Shown here: positions 8,449-16,254 of the stretch, piece after piece
How positions within the stretch are numbered: position 1 is the stretch's first letter
Layout of the letters: every line of letters begins with the position of its first letter
Origin: an uncultured Mollicutes bacterium
GTDB taxonomy: Bacteria > Bacillota_I > Bacilli_A > RFN20 > CAG-826
Reading direction: 5' to 3'
Assembly (NCBI GenBank): GCA_900540385.1
Contig: UQFY01000011.1
Location: forward strand, 1-64,000
Length of the DNA: 64,000 nt
Notes under the pieces: generated by a model
The model's input: only the letters and a program-made list of their open reading frames with translations
Told to the model about the DNA's origin: nothing
Databases searched by the model: none
Made by a program: the position numbers and the translations under genes

Positions 8449-8673
8449 TTAAAACTCATTTTTTAAGCGATAATATTTAGTTTTTGTAATTCCTAATTGT
8501 TGAATGGCTACTTTTGGGGTCGTTTCCTTGTTTTCAACCTTTGCTAAAAGTTCAAGAAATAATAATTTATCGGTTTTAATAGGCTTTCTTCCTTTATAGA
8601 GATGTTCTTTTTTGGCCACATCGATTCCCTTCATTTGTTTTTCTTTATCTTGCTTATATGAGCGGGTATGTCT
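8449..8673 (-). pseudogene. C-terminal remnant of a serine recombinase (resolvase family)
   Basis: An open stretch of about 75 codons on the minus strand, closed upstream by a TGA at 8674-8676. It contains EKQMKGIDVAKKEHLYKGRKP followed by a helix-turn-helix-like tail (VAIQQLGITKTKYYRL). This is the linker and DNA-binding end of small serine resolvases/invertases, whose catalytic N-terminal ~120 residues are missing. Upstream minus-strand sequence has stops in all frames and I could not recover the catalytic Ser region. It is best read as the debris of a mobile element next to the tRNA pair. The region 8674-8914 otherwise holds no gene I can support. Confidence 0.6.
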
Positions 8674-8914
8674 TCATTTTTTGCGAACGAACAAATCTTC
8701 CTTCTGATTGGTTTAATAGCCCAATGGCTCCTTTTTCTAATAGTGATTGACATTGGTATAATGAAGCCTCAAATACGGATGGTCGGCATTGGCACTATAT
8801 TGATGGCAAACCAACAATCTGGACAAAGCAACGTTTCTTTCTAAAACGTTTTTGTCTATTTCCTTTTTCTTTTCGTTTCTTCTATAATTTTCGTTGTTTT
8901 TTTGGAGGAAAATT

Positions 8915-9508
8915 ATGAGCAGTAACACAAAAACAAATAAGACTCCTTTGGCACATATCTTCTTTTTAATCGCTGGGATTCTTCTTGTTGTCTATTATCT
9001 TTTGAGTGAAGGAATGCCTTCTTTAGGCAATAACATCGTTTCTTTGATGAAATTCATTGTGGAATTATTCATCCTTATTCTTTTGATTGGTTTCTATTTT
9101 TATTTCTTGTTTGGCGGAAAGGGATGCGAAGGTACGATTAAATCCATTGCTCCGGCCTTATTGGTCCTTATTGTCGTTGGCGCTTATTCAATGAATTTCG
9201 GAAGTTCTGAAGCGTCCTCTGTTATTTCTGGCATTGCCAAAATGTTCTATGTCTTAATGATCGCCTGCGGTTTCACCTTCTTATTTGTCCATAACAAAGT
9301 ATTAGGCTTAACCTTTGCTTATGCGAGTGTTGTATACGCATGTTTTGTCTCAGTTTCCTATACGGTCGTCGTGATTATGGATCTTGTGAATGGTGGAAGT
9401 TTCTCTACTAGTAAACTCTTTGAAACCATTTGCTATGCAACATCACTTTGCTTACTTTTTGCTGGTGCCTATAAAGCAAACAAAAACAAAGCGCTTACTC
9501 TAAACTAA
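8915..9508 (+). CDS. Multi-pass membrane protein of unknown function
   Basis: About 197 residues with five to six hydrophobic segments (near residues 15-35, 45-72, 80-100, 112-130, 135-160 and 172-190). The start at 8915 is set by GGAGG eight nt upstream. A TATAAT at 8883-8888 is a likely -10, without a clear -35. No family recognised. It stands alone and ends at a shared bidirectional terminator. Confidence 0.7.
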   Translation: MSSNTKTNKTPLAHIFFLIAGILLVVYYLLSEGMPSLGNNIVSLMKFIVELFILILLIGFYFYFLFGGKGCEGTIKSIAPALLVLIVVGAYSMNFGSSEASSVISGIAKMFYVLMIACGFTFLFVHNKVLGLTFAYASVVYACFVSVSYTVVVIMDLVNGGSFSTSKLFETICYATSLCLLFAGAYKANKNKALTLN

Positions 9509-9523
9509 TTGTTACCTAAAATG

Positions 9524-9555
9524 AAAAGCGTTCCCCAACCGAGGGAACGCTTTTT
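9524..9555. terminator. Bidirectional intrinsic terminator
   Basis: GCGTTCCC/GGGAACGC stem (9528-9535 with 9543-9550), extended by AAAA on the left and TTTTT on the right. It therefore has a T tract on both strands and serves the convergent genes ending at 9508 (plus) and 9569 (minus). Confidence 0.9.
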
Positions 9556-9568
9556 CCTTAATGATGAA

Positions 9569-10168
9569 TTAAACCTTAAGCGTGTACTTCAACGTATACA
9601 CGCCATTTCTAGACATACCAGCGTCTTCAATAAAAATCTTCAGCAAATAAGAGGTTGCATCCGTATTTAATTCGTAACGCATATCCAAAGACCAAACAGC
9701 TCCATCCTTTAAATATCCGTTTTCTAATTCTGCATCTCTCACGTAATAGAATTTATAAAGAGAAGAAGGGTTTGTGTCGTGATAATCCTCTAAATCTGTC
9801 TTGGGAAGAATGTAATACCAAGTTGTATCTTCACTTAAAGCATGAAGATGGGTGATTCCAAATTGTCCTTCATAATTTGTTTTAAAATAATCCAAGTATG
9901 TTTGGGCGTTTTGTTTCATGATTTCTTCACTTGGACAAGTTTGGTGGAAAGAATAGCCATTGTTGAACCAATGAAGGTCGCTACTCATATCGCCTGTTAA
10001 ACCTGTTGGAGCGGCTAACCCCTCTAAGCCAACGGCTTTTAATTCCTCGTTTGTAAACCAAGCAGAGGAATCGTGCGTTTCATTTGATCCAACAATTGTT
10101 TCTTCTCCGCAAGAAGCTAACATAAATAAAGAAGATAATAGTAATGGTAAGAGAACTTTCTTTTTCAT
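9569..10168 (-). CDS. Small lipoprotein of unknown function
   Basis: 199 residues with a lipoprotein signal (MKKKVLLPLLLSSLFMLASCGEE; the lipobox LASC modifies Cys20). The mature part is acidic and contains a conserved-looking GLAAPTGL segment; no family recognised. An alternative start further upstream at 10234 would put 22 charged residues before the signal and is unlikely. Only a weak AAAGG lies directly before the ATG. A strong AGGAGGG sits about 24 nt upstream, separated from the ATG by a small hairpin (AACCC/GGGTT). It is convergent with the membrane protein gene. Confidence 0.7.
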   Translation of the reverse strand: MKKKVLLPLLLSSLFMLASCGEETIVGSNETHDSSAWFTNEELKAVGLEGLAAPTGLTGDMSSDLHWFNNGYSFHQTCPSEEIMKQNAQTYLDYFKTNYEGQFGITHLHALSEDTTWYYILPKTDLEDYHDTNPSSLYKFYYVRDAELENGYLKDGAVWSLDMRYELNTDATSYLLKIFIEDAGMSRNGVYTLKYTLKV

Positions 10169-10376
10169 AGCCTTTAAAACCCAACTGGGTTCCCTCCTAG
10201 GTGAATGAACACCTTTTATATTTAAGACCATCAAGATATTTTTGTATATGAAATTAAAATAAGATAGTAAAAAGAGGAATCTTTTACTTCCTGTTTTGTT
10301 AATCGATTTGCCTCCATTTTTGATTGCTAAGCGATATTCGTTGCCTTAAACTATCCTCAAGAAATGTAAGAAAAGT

Positions 10377-10583
10377 ATGAAAAGTAAAACAAAAACAATA
10401 GGCACAGCCATCGTAGGAAAGAAAGGACAAATCGTCATTCCCTCGGAGATTCGTAACATGTTTGGAATTGAAGAAGGGGATACGCTTATCTTAATGGCGG
10501 ATAAAAAAAGAGGCATTGCCATCGTTAAAGGTGACTTTGTTTCTTCTGTCTTGGAAAAAGAAGGAGTTCTTTCTAATGAGTGA
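10377..10583 (+). CDS. AbrB/MazE-type DNA-binding protein
   Basis: 68 residues of the SpoVT/AbrB swapped-hairpin DNA-binding family: GTAIVGKKGQIVIPSEIRNMFGIEEGDTLIL is an almost canonical AbrB domain. It is probably an autoregulator of the ABC operon that it heads, since the ATPase start overlaps its 3' end by 8 nt. The same arrangement, with a GntR regulator in place of AbrB, is known for YtrA-type operons. It lacks a convincing Shine-Dalgarno site. Confidence 0.85.
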   Translation: MKSKTKTIGTAIVGKKGQIVIPSEIRNMFGIEEGDTLILMADKKRGIAIVKGDFVSSVLEKEGVLSNE

Positions 10584-11448
10584 ATGTATTTTAGAACTAA
10601 AACATGTTGAAAAACATTACCCATCTTTTTCCTTAAAAGATGTCTCTTTCTCTCTTCATGAAGGAGAAATCATGGGCTTTATTGGAAGAAATGGCTCTGG
10701 GAAGACGACGACTATCAAAGCTATATCTGGCTTAATTGATATCAATAAAGGGGACATTCTTTTTCAAGGGAAACCCGTATCCGAGAACGAAAAAGGAATG
10801 AAAAACGAAATTGGTCTCCTTTTTGGTGGAGTTGATTTCTATCCTAACGCCAAGGTGAAAGACCTTACGAAAGTAAGTTCTCGTTTCTATCATTCTTGGG
10901 ATCAAAGTCTTTATGAAAAATGGTTAAAATTCTTCGAAATTAACGAAGAAAAGAAAATCAAAGAACTTTCCAATGGCATGAAAGTAAAATACGGTCTTTC
11001 TTTAGCCTTATCCCATCAAGTAAAGCTTCTTCTGCTTGATGAGCCTACAAGCGGGCTTGACCCTGTATCTCGTGACGAATTGCTGGATTGTTTTAGGGAT
11101 ATTGCTAAAAAGAAAAACATTGCCATTCTTTTTAGCACCCACGTTATTTCTGACTTAGAAAAATGTGCAGATTCCATAACCTATATCCGTAAAGGTGAGA
11201 TTCTTTCTTCAAAAAACGTCTCCTCTTTTAAAGAAGACTATCTCTATGTAAAAGGGAAAGAAGAGGATCTTAGCGAGGAGAAAATCCTTAAAATGGAGCA
11301 TCTTCGTAAAAAAGATGACTTCTTTGAAGGAATTATCGAAAAGAAAGATGAAACACTCTTTTCCCTTGAAGAAAAACGTCTTCCATCGTTAGAAGAAATC
11401 ATGATTGCCAAAGAAAGGACTGATGAAAATGAAGAATCTCCTTTATAA
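10576..11448 (+). CDS. ABC transporter ATP-binding protein
   Basis: 290 residues, an ABC-2-type ATPase of the YtrB/BcrA group. Walker A GRNGSGKT is at about 42-49, the signature reads LSNGMKVKYGLS, and Walker B is LLLLDEPTSGLD. The start at 10576 is supported by AAGGAG upstream and overlaps the AbrB gene. It pairs with the following six-helix permease. The substrate is unknown; such three-gene units often export peptides or handle cell-envelope stress. Confidence 0.9.
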   Translation: MSECILELKHVEKHYPSFSLKDVSFSLHEGEIMGFIGRNGSGKTTTIKAISGLIDINKGDILFQGKPVSENEKGMKNEIGLLFGGVDFYPNAKVKDLTKVSSRFYHSWDQSLYEKWLKFFEINEEKKIKELSNGMKVKYGLSLALSHQVKLLLLDEPTSGLDPVSRDELLDCFRDIAKKKNIAILFSTHVISDLEKCADSITYIRKGEILSSKNVSSFKEDYLYVKGKEEDLSEEKILKMEHLRKKDDFFEGIIEKKDETLFSLEEKRLPSLEEIMIAKERTDENEESPL

Positions 11449-12091
11449 AGAACTGAAACTCTGTGTGCCTCTCCAAACCTGGATTTTTATATTTTTATCC
11501 ATCACCATCATGATTCCTTCCTGGCCTAGCTTGATTTCTTTCTTTTATCCTTTAGCGGGAATTACCGTGGTTTTTACCCTCTCTAACGCCAATCGTGATT
11601 TGTTATACACCTCGATTTTACCTTTAAGGAAAAAGGATGTGGTCAAAGGGAAAGTCCTCCTTATTTCTTCCTTAGAAATTATTAGCATGCTTGTTTCCCT
11701 TCCTTTTGGTTTCTTAAAGCTCTTTCTTCAAAAGGGCTTACCAGAAGAGCAAATCTATCCTGAACTCGGATTTAATCTTGCTTTATATGGCTTCGTCTTC
11801 CTTGTCTTTGGTGTCTTTAATTTGATTTGTTTCCCATGGTACTACAAGAAGCCTGAAGCCAAAGTCACCTTGCCATTTCTTATTTCTGATTTGGTTACCA
11901 TTCTTTTAATTAGCTTTATTATGGCCGTTTTCATTCTTTTCCCAGAATTTGCTAACTACGTGAATTCATATGAGCTGCCGAATCTTTTAACCCAGATTGC
12001 CATTCTATTGGGTGGTTTACTTAGCTTCTTAGGCTTTACCTTCTTGGCTAATCATCTTGCTCAAAGGAACTTTCAAAAGGTAGATATTTAG
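11423..12091 (+). CDS. ABC-2 type permease
   Basis: About 222 residues with six predicted hydrophobic segments and no catalytic motif, the membrane partner of the preceding ATPase. AAAGGA at 11411-11416 supports the ATG at 11423 (a second ATG at 11429 is possible). Its start lies inside the ATPase gene, so synthesis is coupled. It ends at a strong terminator. Confidence 0.85.
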   Translation: MKMKNLLYKELKLCVPLQTWIFIFLSITIMIPSWPSLISFFYPLAGITVVFTLSNANRDLLYTSILPLRKKDVVKGKVLLISSLEIISMLVSLPFGFLKLFLQKGLPEEQIYPELGFNLALYGFVFLVFGVFNLICFPWYYKKPEAKVTLPFLISDLVTILLISFIMAVFILFPEFANYVNSYELPNLLTQIAILLGGLLSFLGFTFLANHLAQRNFQKVDI

Positions 12092-12116
12092 CAACCAACG
12101 AATTTAATTGTTACCC

Positions 12117-12154
12117 AAAAGAGTCTTAGAGAAACGTTGCTAAGTCTCTTTTTT
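12117..12154 (+). terminator. Intrinsic terminator of the AbrB/ABC operon
   Basis: AAAAGAG-T-CTTAG pairs with CTAAG-T-CTCTTTT (one T-T mismatch) across a 10-nt loop, followed by six T. The rest of 12155-12352 holds no gene I can support. Confidence 0.85.
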
Positions 12155-12352
12155 GAAAAAGTTTTCTTTTTAACAATCATCTCATTTTAAAATTTCGCTT
12201 TTTCATGCAGGGATGAACGAAACACACGATTTCAAGTCAATTAGTTCCCTACAAAAACGCACTTTTTATTGAACGCTTTTCTATAGAATAGGAAGAAAAG
12301 AAAGGTAACAAAAAAGAACAAGAATCATAAAGAATCTTTCTTTCTAAGCGCA

Positions 12353-12381
12353 TTGTTAACTTGTTAACTAACGTCTATACT
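12353..12381 (+). promoter_or_regulatory. LacI-gene promoter with overlapping operator
   Basis: TTGTTA (12353-12358), a 17-nt spacer and TATACT (12376-12381). Position +7 after the -10 is 12388, one base before the ATG. The 16-bp site at 12354-12369 (TGTTAACTTGTTAACT) overlaps the -35 and matches the palindrome at 13484-13499 in both half-sites, which implies autorepression. Confidence 0.7.
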
Positions 12382-12388
12382 AAAACTA

Positions 12389-13435
12389 ATGAAAAAACCA
12401 AGCATCTATGACATTGCTAAGAAAGTAGGGGTATCTGCTGCTACCGTATCCTACGTATTGAATGGCAAAGAAGGAAAGGTTTCTCTCCCAACAAAGAAAA
12501 AGATTTATCAAGCTATGGATGAACTCGGCTACACCCGTGATCATGCGGCTGTATCTTTGTCCACCGGCAAAAGCCATTTGATTGGTCTAACCTTCCCATA
12601 TCTTTCCCCATCGGAGGCTTTTTTGAATAACCCATTCTACGCTGAATTTCTTGGTTTCTTTGAAGAAACCCTTCAAAAGAATGGATACGATGTTATCTTA
12701 GGTTCCTCTATCTCGCCCTTAGATTTAGAAAAATGGTATAAATCTCGCGCATTAGATGGAATTATGGTTCTTGGATCACTTAGCAAGGAAATCGAAAAAG
12801 AACTTCTTAAACTCAATGCGAAGGTCGCTCTTGCAGACGTATATGAAGAGTATGAAGCACCTTTTCCAAACATTCGTATCAATGATGAAAATGGTGAGTA
12901 TCGGGCAACGAATCATTTAATTTCGCTAGGACATCATAAAATCGGCTACTTGGGTGGCCCATCCTCTTCCATTGTTAACCGTAAACGTTATTGGGGCTAT
13001 GAAAGAGCCATGATTGAACATGATTACCCTATCCCTAAGGATTGTATCTTTCATTCTTTGACAACCTTAGAAGGCGGATACCAAATTGGTGATACGATTA
13101 AAGAAAAACTATCTAATATGACAGCAATTGTAGTGGATGCGGATATCGTTGCAATTGGCCTTGTTCGTCGTCTTTTAGAACTTGGCGTAAAACTGCCTGA
13201 AGAACTCTCCATCATCGGCTTCGACGATATTCAGCCGGCGCAATATATCTATCCAACTCTTAGTACGGTTCATCAAGACATTAAAGAAAAGGCGATTCTT
13301 TCTGCGAAAACGATTTTAGAAGAAATCAAAAAGCCTTCTTCAAATAAAAAAACATACGTCATGGAGCCTCGTATTGTAAGCCGTTCCTCTTGTTTGAAAA
13401 TAGATGAAAAGAAAGCCCTTACAGAAATGATTTAA
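12389..13435 (+). CDS. LacI-family transcriptional repressor of the sugar locus
   Basis: 348 residues. The N-terminal helix-turn-helix and hinge helix (SIYDIAKKVGVSAATVSYVLNG, residues 4-25) are canonical for LacI/GalR. They are followed by a periplasmic-binding-protein-like effector domain with FDDIQPAQYIYPTLSTVHQ near the C-terminus. There is no Shine-Dalgarno site: the promoter predicts transcription starting at the ATG, so the mRNA is probably leaderless. It lies directly upstream of the carbohydrate operon, whose upstream region carries a similar operator, so it most likely represses both itself and that operon until a glucan-derived oligosaccharide is present. The effector is unknown. 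Confidence 0.93.
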   Translation: MKKPSIYDIAKKVGVSAATVSYVLNGKEGKVSLPTKKKIYQAMDELGYTRDHAAVSLSTGKSHLIGLTFPYLSPSEAFLNNPFYAEFLGFFEETLQKNGYDVILGSSISPLDLEKWYKSRALDGIMVLGSLSKEIEKELLKLNAKVALADVYEEYEAPFPNIRINDENGEYRATNHLISLGHHKIGYLGGPSSSIVNRKRYWGYERAMIEHDYPIPKDCIFHSLTTLEGGYQIGDTIKEKLSNMTAIVVDADIVAIGLVRRLLELGVKLPEELSIIGFDDIQPAQYIYPTLSTVHQDIKEKAILSAKTILEEIKKPSSNKKTYVMEPRIVSRSSCLKIDEKKALTEMI

Positions 13436-13450
13436 GTTAACATTTTTCGT

Positions 13451-13470
13451 TATATCTCTATAGAGATATA
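13451..13470. repeat. 20-bp perfect palindrome after the LacI gene
   Basis: TATATCTCTATAGAGATATA reads the same on both strands and is followed by TTTT. It could be the terminator of the LacI gene (9-10 bp AT-rich stem) or a second regulator site for the operon. The sequence does not decide. Confidence 0.45.
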
Positions 13471-13478
13471 TTTTAAAG

Positions 13479-13502
13479 AAATAGTTAACCGATTAACTAT
13501 TT
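13479..13502. promoter_or_regulatory. LacI-type operator upstream of the carbohydrate operon
   Basis: Ten-base arms AAATAGTTAA and TTAACTATTT flank a CCGA centre. The CG core with symmetric arms is usual for LacI-family sites. The half-site TTAACT is shared with the site in the LacI promoter. A T-rich stretch follows, so a terminator role for the same hairpin cannot be excluded. No clear -35/-10 pair could be fixed between here and the gene at 13555. Confidence 0.6.
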
Positions 13503-13554
13503 TTCTTTTCTATTCTATTTTTTGGTGAAATAATAATGTCAGTGAGGAATAAAA

Positions 13555-16224
13555 ATGATGAAAAGAACATCTATCTATCATTCTAAAAAAGTAACCGCTT
13601 ACAATCTGCTTTCGATTCTTTTTTTGCTTACTTCGTGTGGTGGAGATGTTACGAAATCTTCTTCCTCAATAGATTCAACCGAACCCGTAAAGGATTATTT
13701 CAATTCCGAAAACTTTGTGACGCCTGAAAAGGAAGTTACAACAAGCAAGCTTGTGACCTATGAAGGTCCAAAAATGATGGAATCTTCTAAGAAAGTCTCC
13801 GTTAAGGTAAATGGCGAAGACTTGTTTGTGTATGAAACAAGAGTCAATCACGATCGTTCTTTCTCTTGGACAGCTCCTGAAACGTATACGCAGGCTGTTA
13901 TATTTGATTTTGAGGGTAAGGTTCATCTTGATGTAACCATTCAAGAAACTCTTATTTCTTCGGCAATTCTTCGTCCACAAGTCTATGGAATTCATCCAAC
14001 TTTTCAAGAACACACTATTTCTTTTGATTTAACTTCATCGGGTAACTATGTTTTGGAATATAACGATAATTCAGATGAAGCAATTCAAATTTTCGCCAAT
14101 CCAATCGAAAAAGAAACCATCACGGAAGAGACCGCTAAAAACGATCCTAACATGATCTATGTTGGTCCGGGTGTTTACGATGCGGGTGCTTTCCCAATCA
14201 AAGACAATACGACCGTTTATTTGGCTGGCGGATCTTTTGTGTATGGCCAATTCTCTGCTGAAGGGGCAAACAACGTTACGATCAAAGGAAGAGGCGTTGT
14301 CTCTGGCGCTATCTATTCTCGAAAGAGCGATGGCGACTATACAATTCCTGTAGTTATGCGAAAGGTAAAACACCTTACTATAGAAGATGTTGCCTTCTTT
14401 GATCCTGCAGGATGGACCCTTCATTTATGGAAATGTGAAGACGTTCATATCAACAACGTTAAAATCATTACTGCTAGAAGCAATGGCGATGGTATTTCCA
14501 TCCAATCTTGCAAGGATGTGGAAGTCTCTGGCGGCTATGTCCGTTCTTGGGATGACGCTCTTGTCGTCAAAAATTCTGATTTAGGCTCTACATCTAATAT
14601 CAACATTCATGATGTCGTGCTTTGGTCAGATTTAGCCCAATGCATGGAAATCGGGTATGAAACCTATGGACCAACGATGGATGGTATCACCTTCCAAGAC
14701 ATCACTGTTGTGCATGCGATGCATAAGGCTGTTATTTCTCTTCATAACTCCGACCAAGCAAAAATTACAAACGTTACTTATAAAAATATTACGGTGGAAG
14801 ATTGCCAAACACTCGGCGATGATCGTAATGACAATGAAAATGACTTTTTGATTGATTTCACGATTGCTTATAACGCTGATTGGACGAAAAGCAAAGAAAA
14901 ACGCGGCATCGTCGAGGGCGTCAACATTGAAAATGTGAAAGTATATGAAAAAGCACCATCTGTCGTTGCAAGAATGAGAGGAGAGGATGATGTCTCTTCC
15001 ATTCGAAACGTGAAGATTAAAGGACTAGAAATCGCTGGCAAACAAATCACATCTGGAGAAGACCTCGGATTAACAACCAACGATTATGTGAAAAACGTTA
15101 CTTTTGAGACTTCAGAAAAGGTCCTTGGAGCTTCCATTCATTTGCCTTATAAACTCTCCTTGGCCAACGAAAATATTTCGAAAACGACCAAAACCAATAT
15201 TGTTCAAGAAGGTCTCATCGTTCCTTCCTTTGCAAGAATGACTGGGGAAGCCTCTTTTGTCGGAGTGAAAGCCTCCGGAGAAGGAAATGCTTCTTCTTCT
15301 CATGGGGCTGGAAGCAAAACTTCAACACCTGGAGATGATGGAACAGGCAGCTTTTTAGGAAACTCTTCGAAAGCTGAATACGCTTTTGATGGAAAGAAAG
15401 ACACGCTCTATATTTCTGGAGAATGGAAAAACCAAGAAAATGAATTTGCAACCCTTACCTACGATTTAGAAAACATCACTAATATCGGTCTGATTCGTTT
15501 ATTCGGTGATCCAACAAACGAATATTCCTATATCTATTCCCTCCAAGTTTGGGCGAAGAAAGTCAAAAAGAATTCTGACGGAACGTCGACTATAGCTACG
15601 AAATACACTCGTTTAATGGCAGGAAAGGAATACAAGATGACTCCGGCCAATAACAATTACTTCGATATCAATGTCCCTACCCAGGACTACGCTGGCATTC
15701 AACTTCGTTTCAACCGCACAGAAACTTTATTATCCCCAAAACATTACGCAATATCTGAAATCGAATTCTATCCACCTTCCTTAACTTTTGGTAAACCAAT
15801 CGTCGATAGCACAGAACATAACGATGTCTATCCGGTGGGGAATACTGTTGATGGAGATCCAACAGGCACAAGCTATTACGAAAGTAAAACTCTTCCGGCC
15901 TTAATTGTTATCGATTTAAAGGATGTTTACAAATTAAACAAAATCGTTCTCTCCCTTCCTCCTATTCTTACTTGGGCGGAAAGACATCAAAAGATTGAAA
16001 TATCTGTTTCTGATAGCAATGTATCCTACACCGAGAAAAAGCCTGAATTCACCATTGTTAAAGAAGCAACCGATTACCTCTTTAATCCACAAACAGGTAA
16101 TCGTGTGATACTTGAAATGAACGATGTTTCCTGCCGATTCTTAAAAATAGTTATTCTCTCCAATGACGCTGCTGGCGGATATGGTGGCCAACTTTCCGAA
16201 ATTAGCGCATATGGAGTTAAATAA
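13555..16224 (+). CDS. Surface lipoprotein glycoside hydrolase, GH28/GH49-like beta-helix with two discoidin-like domains
   Basis: 889 residues, exported and lipid-anchored (lipobox LLTSC near residue 28). An N-terminal beta-sandwich (about 55-190) precedes a right-handed beta-helix (about 200-510). The probable catalytic acids are in NGDGI (Asp312) and WDD (Asp333/Asp334), the spacing seen in clan GH-N enzymes (GH28 polygalacturonases, GH49 dextranases). Two F5/8-type C (discoidin/CBM32-like) domains follow (about 575-735 and 745-889). The sandwich-plus-helix order and the GH65 genes in the operon favour an alpha-glucan substrate such as dextran over pectin; this is inference. First gene of the operon; GAGGA precedes an ATG-ATG start. 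The gene at 28359 is a shorter paralogue. Confidence 0.8.
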   Translation: MMKRTSIYHSKKVTAYNLLSILFLLTSCGGDVTKSSSSIDSTEPVKDYFNSENFVTPEKEVTTSKLVTYEGPKMMESSKKVSVKVNGEDLFVYETRVNHDRSFSWTAPETYTQAVIFDFEGKVHLDVTIQETLISSAILRPQVYGIHPTFQEHTISFDLTSSGNYVLEYNDNSDEAIQIFANPIEKETITEETAKNDPNMIYVGPGVYDAGAFPIKDNTTVYLAGGSFVYGQFSAEGANNVTIKGRGVVSGAIYSRKSDGDYTIPVVMRKVKHLTIEDVAFFDPAGWTLHLWKCEDVHINNVKIITARSNGDGISIQSCKDVEVSGGYVRSWDDALVVKNSDLGSTSNINIHDVVLWSDLAQCMEIGYETYGPTMDGITFQDITVVHAMHKAVISLHNSDQAKITNVTYKNITVEDCQTLGDDRNDNENDFLIDFTIAYNADWTKSKEKRGIVEGVNIENVKVYEKAPSVVARMRGEDDVSSIRNVKIKGLEIAGKQITSGEDLGLTTNDYVKNVTFETSEKVLGASIHLPYKLSLANENISKTTKTNIVQEGLIVPSFARMTGEASFVGVKASGEGNASSSHGAGSKTSTPGDDGTGSFLGNSSKAEYAFDGKKDTLYISGEWKNQENEFATLTYDLENITNIGLIRLFGDPTNEYSYIYSLQVWAKKVKKNSDGTSTIATKYTRLMAGKEYKMTPANNNYFDINVPTQDYAGIQLRFNRTETLLSPKHYAISEIEFYPPSLTFGKPIVDSTEHNDVYPVGNTVDGDPTGTSYYESKTLPALIVIDLKDVYKLNKIVLSLPPILTWAERHQKIEISVSDSNVSYTEKKPEFTIVKEATDYLFNPQTGNRVILEMNDVSCRFLKIVILSNDAAGGYGGQLSEISAYGVK

Positions 16225-16254
16225 AAATAAAAATCTTTCAGAAAGGAATGAAAT

